A stretch of 10,134 nt of DNA from SZUA-430 sp036840015 (GTDB lineage: Bacteria; Pseudomonadota; Alphaproteobacteria; Micropepsales; Micropepsaceae). Within the stretch, counting starts at the first letter, position 1. Each line of letters starts with the position of its first letter. A program made the translations under genes and the position numbers. Positions 1 to 7,505 of this stretch are shown piece by piece. The stretch is taken from NCBI GenBank assembly GCA_036840015.1, contig DAISVV010000112.1, positions 1-10,134 on the forward strand, in the 5' to 3' direction. The notes beneath the pieces are model-generated. The model was not told where the DNA came from. It ran no database searches and was given only the letters and a program-made list of their open reading frames with translations.

Positions 1-148
1 GTGCGTGTGCATGTGCGGCGTGCCGCGCGCTGCTGTTGTGCGTGTGCATGTGCGGCGTGCCGCGCGCTGCTGTTGTGAGTGTGCATGAGCGGCGTGCCGT
101 GCACTGCTGTTGTGCGTGTGCATGTGCGGCGTGCCGCGCGCTGCTGGC
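1..148. repeat. 37-bp tandem direct repeat, four units
   Basis: Four head-to-tail copies lie at 1-37, 38-74, 75-111 and 112-148. Units 1 and 2 are identical. Unit 3 differs from them at four positions (78, 88, 100 and 103). Unit 4 matches over its first 35 bases and then diverges. There are no spacers. Each unit contains the inverted repeat GCGGC-GT-GCCGC. The unit length is not a multiple of three, so any frame crossing the array is read in three phases in turn. On the minus strand none of the phases contains a stop. The array touches the left edge, so the copy number is a minimum. Confidence 0.95.
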
Positions 149-1300
149 GTTCCTCGCCGCCTGGTGCCTTAAGTGCAGCCCGGCCGTCCGGTCACGATCC
201 ATCGTGTCCGGTCCGATCCAGCCGCCGGCGACCGCATCACTCCCGTCAATCCCGTCCGTGTCCGCCGCCAGCGCCCAGATGTGCCGGTGCCCCTGCAGGG
301 CCTGCGCAAGGGCGATGAGGTACTCCCGGTTCGGCCCGCCCGCGCCACCACCTGTGACTTTCACCGTCAATTCGCCCCCTGACAGGAGCATCAGGGGCGC
401 GCCGGCAGGCTCCATGTGGCGCGCGATTTCGCCATGCGCCAGTCCCACCTGTCGCGCATTGCCCTCGATGTTCACGCCCAGCACCATCGTGTTGAGCCGG
501 AGCGACTGCGCCGCATCACAGGCCGCAGCCACCAGGTCCGCGCCTCGCGCGACAATCGTGAAGTCCGCGGTCGCAAGGCGCGTGTCACCCGGTTTCACGC
601 TCTCAAGGCGCGGATCAGCCAGAACCTGCCGCACGGCGTCAGGCACCTCGATCCCGTGGCGCAGCAGGATGCGCTCGGCGTCGCGCTGCGTCGACGGGTC
701 TGCAACCGTCGGCCCCGAGGCGCTCACGCACGCGTCATCGCCCGCCACGTCTGAAAGCGCGAGTGTCAGCACGCGGGCGGGGTGGGCACGCGCCGCCAGT
801 CGCCCGCCCTTGAGGGCCGACAGGTGTCGCCGCACGCAGTTGATCTCGCCGATGCCGGCCCCGCTCAGCACGAGCCCGCGTGTCACGGCCTGCTTGTCCG
901 CCAGCGTCAGCGGGGGCAGGGGCGCAGCGAGCAGCGCCGACCCGCCACCCGACAGAAGCACCAGCAGCGTGTCGTCTTGCCCCAGCGAACCTGCAAGGTT
1001 GAGCGCCGCCTGGCCGGCCTCGATGCCTGCTTCATCGGGGACAGGATGCCGGGCCTCGATCAGCCGCAGCGACCGCAGGGGCAGCCCGTGCCCGTGCCGC
1101 GTCACGACAAGCCCGCCATCGGTATCGCCCCAGGCCTCCTCCACCGCAGCTGCCATGGCGGCGGCCGCCTTTCCGGCACCGATCACGGACACGCGCCCGC
1201 GAGGCCGGGGCGGAAGCGCCGACGGCACCACACGTCGCGGAAGGCACGCCTCCACCGCCGACAGGAAAACCTGCTTCAGGATGTCAGCCGGTGACTGCAT
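1..1300 (-). CDS. Glycerate 2-kinase, MOFRL/GckA-TtuD family; C-terminus runs into a tandem repeat, partial at left edge
   Basis: The family phosphorylates glycerate to 2-phosphoglycerate in the cytoplasm. The frame opens at ATG 1300 and has no stop down to base 1, so at least 433 codons are open. Visible blocks are a Rossmann-like start VSVIGAGKAAAAMA (residues 37-50), LLSGGGSALLAAP (115-127), the SDVAGDD block (183-189), the glycine-rich GGGAGGPNREY (317-327) and the C-terminal ADTDGIDGS (346-354), all typical of this family. From about residue 385 the expected ending (NDSxxFF, GDLxxTGPTxTNVxD) is absent. The frame instead enters the 37-bp repeat and encodes low-complexity Ala/His/Ser/Gln/Arg sequence. 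Either the gene is disrupted or extended by repeat expansion, or this is an assembly edge. It is divergent from the amidohydrolase gene. The kinase family call is firm; whether it is functional is not known. Confidence 0.88.
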   Translation of the reverse strand, partial: MQSPADILKQVFLSAVEACLPRRVVPSALPPRPRGRVSVIGAGKAAAAMAAAVEEAWGDTDGGLVVTRHGHGLPLRSLRLIEARHPVPDEAGIEAGQAALNLAGSLGQDDTLLVLLSGGGSALLAAPLPPLTLADKQAVTRGLVLSGAGIGEINCVRRHLSALKGGRLAARAHPARVLTLALSDVAGDDACVSASGPTVADPSTQRDAERILLRHGIEVPDAVRQVLADPRLESVKPGDTRLATADFTIVARGADLVAAACDAAQSLRLNTMVLGVNIEGNARQVGLAHGEIARHMEPAGAPLMLLSGGELTVKVTGGGAGGPNREYLIALAQALQGHRHIWALAADTDGIDGSDAVAGGWIGPDTMDRDRTAGLHLRHQAARNASSARHAAHAHAQQQCTARRSCTLTTAARGTPHMHTHNSSARHAAHAHA

Positions 1301-1397
1301 GAAACCGCGGCCTCAGGGGGTTGCGACAATCGAACTGTCACGTCCGCGCGCAGCTCTAGCCTATTCTTGGCCAGTCGTCAGCGTCGGTTGGTGTCCC
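1301..1397. promoter_or_regulatory. Divergent intergenic region between glycerate kinase and amidohydrolase genes
   Basis: These 97 bp separate two divergent starts, so they should hold both promoters. The only AT-rich stretch is around 1356-1367 (TAGCCTATTCTT). Its TATTCT (1362-1367) could serve as a -10 element about 30 bp upstream of the plus-strand GTG start. No convincing -35 partner was found, and no minus-strand promoter could be picked out. Confidence 0.25.
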
Positions 1398-2150
1398 GTG
1401 CCGCTCATCCCAGCCTTTGAAGCTTTCAACCCGCAGGGCGATCCCGCGATCATCCTCGTCTGCGACCACGCATCGAATATCATTCCGCCGGAATATGAAG
1501 GGCTCGGCCTGCCGGCAGGGCGCCTCGAGACGCACATTGCCTGGGACATCGGTGCCGCGGCAGTAACCCGCACGATGGCCTCCGCACTCGGCGCTCCGGC
1601 AATCCTCGGCACCCACTCGCGTCTCCTCATCGACCTCAACCGCGGCGAGGACGACCCGACCCTCGTGATGAAACTGTCGGACGGCGCCATCATTCCCGGC
1701 AATGCGACGGCGGACGAAGCCGAAATCCGCGACAGGGCACGGCGCTACTACCATCCCTATCACGATGCGATCGCAAGCCTCATCGGTGGCGCCCGCGGCC
1801 GCGGCATTACGCCCGTCATTGTCTCGATCCACTCGTTCACGCCCGAATGGAAGGGCAAGCCCCGCCCCTGGCAGGTCGGCGTCCTCTGGTCGCGACGCGA
1901 CGCGCGCCTGTCTGGCCCGCTCCTCGAGGTCCTCCGGGCCGAGCCCGACCTGTGCGTGGGCGACAACCAGCCCTACTCGGGCGAACTCGTGGGCGACTGC
2001 ATGGACCGCCATGCGCTCGCGCAGGGCCTGCCCCATGTGCTGGTCGAGCTACGTCAGGACCTCATCGGCGACGAGGCCGGCGCCAGGGCCTGGGGAACCC
2101 GGCTCGTGCCATTGCTGCGCAAGGCGATTGCGGGCATGAAGGGGACCTGA
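1398..2150 (+). CDS. N-formylglutamate amidohydrolase (HutG-like) family protein
   Basis: Family members hydrolyse N-formylglutamate, or related N-acylated amino acids, to formate and glutamate as metal-dependent cytosolic enzymes. With the GTG start at 1398 the product is 250 aa, a normal length for the family. It shows the signature VCDHASNIIP (residues 21-30), ETHIAWDIG (44-52), RLLIDLNR (75-82) and SIHSFTP (143-149); the histidines and acids in these blocks are the usual metal and catalytic candidates. The frame is open for a long way upstream, but that stretch is antisense to the glycerate kinase and not protein-like, so I chose GTG 1398. There is no other GTG or ATG between 1299 and 1398 in frame, and no clear ribosome binding site. 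No other histidine-utilisation gene is nearby, so a hut role is not supported. The substrate could be a different N-formyl or N-acyl compound. Confidence 0.87.
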   Translation: MPLIPAFEAFNPQGDPAIILVCDHASNIIPPEYEGLGLPAGRLETHIAWDIGAAAVTRTMASALGAPAILGTHSRLLIDLNRGEDDPTLVMKLSDGAIIPGNATADEAEIRDRARRYYHPYHDAIASLIGGARGRGITPVIVSIHSFTPEWKGKPRPWQVGVLWSRRDARLSGPLLEVLRAEPDLCVGDNQPYSGELVGDCMDRHALAQGLPHVLVELRQDLIGDEAGARAWGTRLVPLLRKAIAGMKGT

Positions 2151-2170
2151 CCGGAAGGAGCCATTCCCCG

Positions 2171-2470
2171 ATGGACGAAAACACACGTACCGAAATCGAA
2201 GCCGCAGTTTTCCGCCGCCTCGTGGCACATTTGCGCACCCGCACTGACACACAGAACATTGACCTGATGAACCTTGCCGGCTTCTGCAGGAACTGCCTCG
2301 GAAACTGGTACGAGGAAGCCGCGCGCGAGCGTGGAATGCAACTCACGCGCGATGAAGCCCGCGAGACGATCTACGGAATGCCCTATGCTGAGTGGAAATC
2401 CCGCTACCAGGCCGAGGCAACCGAGGCGCAAAAGGCTGCTTTCGGTTTATCCCACAAGAATCATGGCTAG
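2171..2470 (+). CDS. DUF1244 family protein with CxxC motif
   Basis: This is a 99-aa soluble protein of the DUF1244 family. I know no established function for the family. The core HLRTRTDTQNIDLMNLAGFC (residues 20-39), with the next two residues giving the FCRNC motif, and then LGNWYEEAA (43-51) is the family signature. C39 and C42 form a CxxC pair that could bind metal or be redox active. The start ATG 2171 has a good AAGGAG ribosome binding site (2155-2160) ten bases upstream. The gene begins 20 bp after the amidohydrolase stop, so the two are probably cotranscribed. The order amidohydrolase, DUF1244, DUF2312 is, from memory, recurrent in alphaproteobacteria. The product is mostly helical and charged, with no signal peptide or membrane segment. 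Confidence 0.9.
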   Translation: MDENTRTEIEAAVFRRLVAHLRTRTDTQNIDLMNLAGFCRNCLGNWYEEAARERGMQLTRDEARETIYGMPYAEWKSRYQAEATEAQKAAFGLSHKNHG

Positions 2471-2476
2471 GTCCCG

Positions 2477-2505
2477 TTGATCGCGGCTGCCGCGCTGACT
2501 AGGGT
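2477..2505 (+). promoter_or_regulatory. Candidate promoter for gapR
   Basis: TTGATC (2477-2482) and TAGGGT (2500-2505) are 17 bp apart and lie 50-78 bp upstream of the gapR ATG. The -35-like box is fair; the -10-like box matches the consensus at only three positions. The spacer contains the small palindrome GCGGC-T-GCCGC. Read-through from the upstream gene is equally possible. Confidence 0.25.
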
Positions 2506-2554
2506 TCGCGCCCTCTGAAGCCGCGTTACCAAGAACATCGATGGGATTCTTGTC

Positions 2555-2800
2555 ATGGCCAAGCCGAATTTCGCGAAGGATCAGCTGAAGTCGCTTGTCG
2601 AGCGCGTCGAGCGCCTCGAGGAGGAGAAAGCAGCCCTCGGCAATGACCTCAAGGAGGTCTACGCCGAAGCCAAGGGGCAGGGCTTCGACACCAAGATCAT
2701 GCGCCAGGTCGTCCGCATCCGGAAGATGGAAGCCCACGAGCGCGAGGAGCGCGACGCGCTCCTCGACCTGTACCTGTCCGCCCTCGGCATGGCGCGCTGA
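2555..2800 (+). CDS. gapR: GapR-family DNA-binding protein (DUF2312)
   Basis: GapR, studied in Caulobacter, is a small nucleoid-associated protein. It binds AT-rich, overtwisted DNA ahead of replication and transcription forks and assists type II topoisomerases. This 81-aa product matches the family over its length. An N-terminal amphipathic coiled-coil helix, LKSLVERVERLEEEKAAL (residues 11-28), is followed by the diagnostic EVYAEAKGQGFDTKIMRQVV (34-53), a basic RIRKM stretch (54-58), and a C-terminal acidic helix ending LDLYLSALGM (70-79). The start at ATG 2555 is chosen because the family coiled coil begins soon after it. No strong ribosome binding site is visible. The stop lies 8 bp from the convergent response regulator's stop. 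The gene is likely essential in this lineage, an inference from Caulobacter. The family call is firm. Confidence 0.93.
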   Translation: MAKPNFAKDQLKSLVERVERLEEEKAALGNDLKEVYAEAKGQGFDTKIMRQVVRIRKMEAHEREERDALLDLYLSALGMAR

Positions 2801-2808
2801 CGGCGGCC

Positions 2809-4293
<1,485 letters not shown>

Positions 4294-4386
4294 GAAGTCC
4301 ACCCTTTGTTTTTTCTTGGTTGGTCGTGGCTCAATCTGACCCATCCGGAGTAAAAGTCGCTTTAAGCCGTTTCACTTCGGGCCACG

Positions 4387-4402
4387 TTGAAGCTTTGTTA
4401 AC
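4387..4402. promoter_or_regulatory. Candidate CtrA binding site (TTGA-N7-TTAAC)
   Basis: TTGA (4387-4390), seven bases, then TTAAC (4398-4402) differs from the CtrA consensus TTAA-N7-TTAAC at one base. The second half continues as TTAACCA, close to the longer CtrA half-site TTAACCAT. It lies about 94-109 bp upstream of the tacA-like start on the minus strand and upstream of the plus-strand lipoprotein operon. CtrA activation of tacA is known in Caulobacter; use here is inferred. Confidence 0.45.
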
Positions 4403-4471
4403 CAAACCATGCCGGGCCTTGTGGTCTGGATGCTACAGCGGGCCCGCATTATGAGGCGGAGCGGTCACAAA

Positions 4472-4483
4472 CGCTTGCAAGCG
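4472..4483. promoter_or_regulatory. Perfect 12-bp palindrome, possible operator
   Basis: CGCTTGCAAGCG is an uninterrupted perfect palindrome that abuts the purine-rich GGGAGGGG ribosome-binding-like run ahead of ATG 4491/4494. It could be a dimeric repressor site. The cognate protein is unknown and chance occurrence cannot be excluded. Confidence 0.25.
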
Positions 4484-4622
4484 GGAGGGGATGATGAGAC
4501 CTTCAATTCGCTTTTCTGATGTCCGGCTCGCGGGGGAAGCTCTGCTCACAGGGCAAGCGATTGGTGGCACCGGAAAGCTCATCGAGGGGGTGAAGCGCGG
4601 CGCACGAGGCCAGGGGGGCCAT

Positions 4623-5060
4623 GTGCGCCGCATCTGGTTGGGGGGTGCCCCGGCGCTTCTTCTTGCCGCTTGCGCGACCCTCGATGTTTCCCCGTTCCTG
4701 CGCGAGCAGATCACCGGCGACACCTGGCGCGCCTGCCTCGCCCGTGAGTACCAGTCCCAGGCCCGCCAGCAGGTCCGAAGTGGCCGAAACTGGTCGCAAG
4801 CATCCCATCTGGCTGCGAAGGGCAGGCTGTCTTTGGAGGGCGGCGAGCCGCGTCCTGACCCGCTCCCTGAGGCGCTTGCCCAGCGAGGCCGCGCACTGGC
4901 CGCCACCATATCGTCCCGAGGCCGCACCTGCGACTGCGCGACAGCCACCGCCCGCCTTGACGGCTGGACCGTTGCCCTCGCACAGGATTCCGCGCGCGAT
5001 CAGGCCGTTTTCGCAGCGTCATTCGAAGCGGCGCTGAGCAAGTGCAGCAATGCGGATTGA
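4623..5060 (+). CDS. Small lipoprotein of unknown function
   Basis: From GTG 4623 the product is 145 aa with a clear lipoprotein signal: basic VRR, hydrophobic IWLGGAPALLL and lipobox LAAC with the lipidated Cys at residue 17. It is therefore probably anchored to the outer or inner membrane facing the periplasm. The mature part has four further cysteines (38, 103, 105 and 141). It carries segments TGDTWRACLAREYQSQARQQ (31-50), HLAAKG (62-67) and TCDCATATARLDGWTVA (102-118). From memory these resemble the N-terminal region of alphaproteobacterial OmpA-family lipoproteins, but no OmpA peptidoglycan-binding domain follows. The frame is open back to ATG 4491/4494, where a stronger ribosome binding site exists. 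That start would put 43 extra residues before GTG 4623 and about 60 before the lipobox, too long for a normal signal peptide. The ABC1-family gene begins 38 bp downstream. Confidence 0.7.
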   Translation: MRRIWLGGAPALLLAACATLDVSPFLREQITGDTWRACLAREYQSQARQQVRSGRNWSQASHLAAKGRLSLEGGEPRPDPLPEALAQRGRALAATISSRGRTCDCATATARLDGWTVALAQDSARDQAVFAASFEAALSKCSNAD

Positions 5061-5098
5061 CGCCCCCCGGCGCGTCTGTCATGCACGCCGGAAGCATC

Positions 5099-6445
5099 AT
5101 GTCTGACGAAGAAAACACCCTCGGCCGAAGGCTGAAGCGCTACGCCGACGTGACCACCACCATCGGCGGCACCGCCGCGCGCATGGCCGGGTCCCGCATG
5201 CTGGGCATGGGCCGCGACGAGAAACTCGAGGCCGCCGACCTCAAGGCGGCCCTCGGCAATCTCAAGGGTCCGCTGATGAAGGTGGCGCAGATGCTGTCCA
5301 CCGTGCCCGACCTCGTGCCGGCCAGCTTCGCCGCCGAACTCGCCACGCTGCAGACGCAGGCCCCGCCCATGGGCTGGCCCTTCGTGCGCAGGCGCATGGC
5401 CTCCGAGTTGGGCCCAGACTGGGAAAAGAAGTTCCGCACCTTCGAGCGCGAGGCATCGGCCGCCGCCTCGCTGGGACAGGTCCACAAGGCCGTGGACAAG
5501 CAGGGCCGCAATCTCGCCTGCAAGCTGCAATACCCGGACATGGCGTCTGCCGTGGAGGCCGATCTTGCGCAGCTCAGGATCCTCTTCTCGCTCTATCGGC
5601 GCATGGACCGCGCGATTGATCCATCAGAGATCGCTGACGAAGTGGGCGAGCGCCTGCGCGAGGAACTGGACTACCGGCGCGAGGCCGCCCACATCGCGCT
5701 CTACCGCATCATGCTGAAGGACTGCGCGGGCATTCACGTGCCCGAGGTCCTGCCCGAGCTGTCGACAGGCCGCCTTCTGACCATGACCTGGATCTCGGGC
5801 AAGCCGATCCTCGAGTTCAAGTCACGATCGCAGGCCGACCGCAACCGCATCGCCGAGACGATGTTCCGTGCCTGGTGGCATCCCTTCAGCCACTATGCCG
5901 CGATCCACGGCGATCCGCATCTGGGCAACTACACGATCCGCGACGACCTCGGGCTGAACCTGCTCGACTATGGCTGCATCCGCACCTTCCGGCCGGAATT
6001 CGTGGGCGGCGTGATTTCCCTCTACACGGCACTTCTCAGGAACGATCGTGACATGGCGGTCCACGCCTACGAGACCTGGGGCTTCCGCAACCTGAAGAAC
6101 GAGCTGGTCGACGCGCTGAACATCTGGGCGCGCTTCATCTACGCGCCCATGCTTGACGATCGCGTGCGCACGGTGGCCGACGGCATCGAGCCGTCCGCCT
6201 ACGGACGAAAGGAAGCCTTTCAGGTCCACCAGCTGCTCAAGGAGCTCGGACCCCTGAAGCCGCCGCGCGAGTTCGTCTTCATGGACCGCGCTGCCATCGG
6301 CCTTGGCGCCGTGTTCCTGCACCTGCAGGCCGAGATGAACTTCCACGACCTGTTCCACGCCGAGATCGCCGATTTCTCGTTGGCCGAGGTCAAGGAACGC
6401 CAGCAGAAAGCCTTTGATGCGGCGGGCGTTCCGCTGCCGGCCTGA
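5099..6445 (+). CDS. AarF/ABC1/UbiB-family kinase-like protein, atypical KxGQ motif
   Basis: This family has a protein-kinase-like fold. Members such as UbiB and COQ8 have ATPase activity supporting ubiquinone or lipid metabolism. The 448-aa product shows a variant KxGQ motif (K61-V-A-Q64), the alanine-rich nucleotide loop ASAAASLGQVHKA (119-131), ATP-site lysine K142 in LACKLQYP, the catalytic loop HGDPHLGN (270-277) and the metal-binding DYG (290-292) in place of DFG. No C-terminal transmembrane segments of the UbiB kind are evident. The start at ATG 5099 is chosen for its GGAAG ribosome binding site; ATG 5042 and 5081 lie in frame upstream but have none. It sits 10 bp ahead of the DUF2332 gene and probably leads an operon. 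Given the KVAQ variant and the neighbours, it is probably not the housekeeping UbiB. Its substrate is unknown. Confidence 0.88.
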   Translation: MSDEENTLGRRLKRYADVTTTIGGTAARMAGSRMLGMGRDEKLEAADLKAALGNLKGPLMKVAQMLSTVPDLVPASFAAELATLQTQAPPMGWPFVRRRMASELGPDWEKKFRTFEREASAAASLGQVHKAVDKQGRNLACKLQYPDMASAVEADLAQLRILFSLYRRMDRAIDPSEIADEVGERLREELDYRREAAHIALYRIMLKDCAGIHVPEVLPELSTGRLLTMTWISGKPILEFKSRSQADRNRIAETMFRAWWHPFSHYAAIHGDPHLGNYTIRDDLGLNLLDYGCIRTFRPEFVGGVISLYTALLRNDRDMAVHAYETWGFRNLKNELVDALNIWARFIYAPMLDDRVRTVADGIEPSAYGRKEAFQVHQLLKELGPLKPPREFVFMDRAAIGLGAVFLHLQAEMNFHDLFHAEIADFSLAEVKERQQKAFDAAGVPLPA

Positions 6446-6455
6446 GGAGTTGTTG

Positions 6456-7499
6456 ATGACCCCGAGCGACTACTGGAGCCTCTTTGCCATCGAGGCCGAA
6501 CGCATCGGTTCACCCCTTTACGCTAGGCTGGCACGCCACATCCGCGATGATGCACGCATCCGCACCATCGCCGAAAAGGCAAAGCCCGGCCAGCCGCACG
6601 CCAACATCATCCTTGGCGCCGTCCAGTATCTCCTCTACGAAGGCCGCCCCCACGCGCTGAAGAAGCAATATCCAAGCCTCACGCCGGGCGCCGTGCCCGG
6701 CCCCGACATCTGCGAGACCTTCCGCGACTTCTGCCTGCAATACGAGGAAGACGTGACCCATCTTGTCACGTCACGCGTGACCAACACCAACGAGGTCGCA
6801 CGTTGCACCGCGCTGCTGCCGGGCTTCCAGCACATCGCGCGTGAGGCCGGCACGGGCCTTCACATGGTCGAGATCGGCCCGAGCGCCGGCTTCAATCTGA
6901 ACTGGGATCTCTACGCCTATTCCTATGTGAGCGAGGGCAGGGAAGTGGCCGCATGCCCGACACCGGATGCAAGCCTCAGGCTGACCGCAGAAGCCAGGGG
7001 CTCTCTCGTCCCGCGCATCGACCCGAACATGCCGCAGGTGCTGAGCCGCGTCGGGCTTGAACTGAACCCCGTGCACCTGTCCGACCCCGCCGACCGCCTC
7101 TGGCTCAAGGCGCTGATCTTCCCCGAACTGCTGCCGCGCATCGCACGCCTCGACGGGGCCATCGCAACGGCCCTCAAGCATCCACCGCCGATCCGCTTCG
7201 GCGATGCGCTCGCCCTCATCATGCCCACGCTCGAGGCACTGCCGGCAACGGGCGTGCCCGTCGTCTATCACTCTTTTGTCACTTACCAGTTCTCGACCGA
7301 CATGCAGCGCAGGTTCGACGAAGCGCTTCTGGCGCACTCGAGGCGCCGGCCGCTCTACCGCGTCAGCGTCGAGTGGGAACAGGCCGAACACCCTGTCCGT
7401 GTCTCGCGCTACGACAACGGGGCCGCAACCAGTGTTGTTCTGGCCGATTGCAATCCTCACGGCGCATGGATTGAATGGCGTCACAAGGCGACTGGCTGA
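6456..7499 (+). CDS. DUF2332 family protein
   Basis: This 347-aa product belongs to the uncharacterised DUF2332 family; I know of no demonstrated activity. Recognisable blocks are ANIILGAVQYLLYEG (residues 49-63), the signature SRVTNTNEVARC (106-117), and VEIGPSAGFNLNWD (138-151). The last resembles motif I of class I SAM-dependent methyltransferases (an acidic residue, then a Gly-rich loop). Later blocks are VVYHSFVTYQF (269-279) and the C-terminal LADCNPHGAWIEW (329-341). A methyltransferase-like fold is my inference from these motifs, not an established fact. The start ATG 6456 is preceded by GAGGAG (6444-6449), which overlaps the stop of the upstream kinase-like gene. The downstream thioesterase starts 6 bp after the stop. 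No signal peptide or membrane segment is seen. Confidence 0.88.
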   Translation: MTPSDYWSLFAIEAERIGSPLYARLARHIRDDARIRTIAEKAKPGQPHANIILGAVQYLLYEGRPHALKKQYPSLTPGAVPGPDICETFRDFCLQYEEDVTHLVTSRVTNTNEVARCTALLPGFQHIAREAGTGLHMVEIGPSAGFNLNWDLYAYSYVSEGREVAACPTPDASLRLTAEARGSLVPRIDPNMPQVLSRVGLELNPVHLSDPADRLWLKALIFPELLPRIARLDGAIATALKHPPPIRFGDALALIMPTLEALPATGVPVVYHSFVTYQFSTDMQRRFDEALLAHSRRRPLYRVSVEWEQAEHPVRVSRYDNGAATSVVLADCNPHGAWIEWRHKATG

Positions 7500-7505
7500 T
7501 ACATC

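Larger units (their letters stand above)
4294..4622. promoter_or_regulatory. Divergent regulatory region between tacA-like gene and lipoprotein gene
   Basis: About 330 bp separate the tacA-like start (4293, minus) from the preferred lipoprotein start (GTG 4623, plus). The region holds the CtrA-like box at 4387-4402, a perfect 10-bp palindrome GCGGGCCCGC at 4438-4447 and a perfect 12-bp palindrome CGCTTGCAAGCG at 4472-4483. A strong GGGAGGGG purine run follows at 4483-4490, just before ATG 4491/4494. The plus-strand frame from ATG 4491 or 4494 is open into the lipoprotein gene, so part of this region may be coding. Positions 4294-4380 are comparatively AT-rich, and no confident promoter hexamers were found there. 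Confidence 0.6.

Noticed and set aside
1..148. CRISPR array
   Set aside because: The 37-bp copies are directly adjacent with no spacers, and no cas gene is present.
36..1397. Plus-strand open frame that would give the amidohydrolase about 450 extra N-terminal residues
   Set aside because: It is antisense to the glycerate kinase, rich in Arg/Ala/Ser/Pro/Cys with no domain, and the family length is met from GTG 1398. High GC content keeps such antisense frames open.
2458..2549. Two GANTC (CcrM-type) sites at 2458-2462 and 2545-2549 flanking the gapR leader
   Set aside because: Two sites in about 90 bp is only a little above chance for this composition, and there is no other sign of methylation control.
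2531..2551. AAGAA ... TTCTT inverted repeat just before gapR
   Set aside because: A 5-bp AT stem with an 11-nt loop is too weak to call a regulatory structure.
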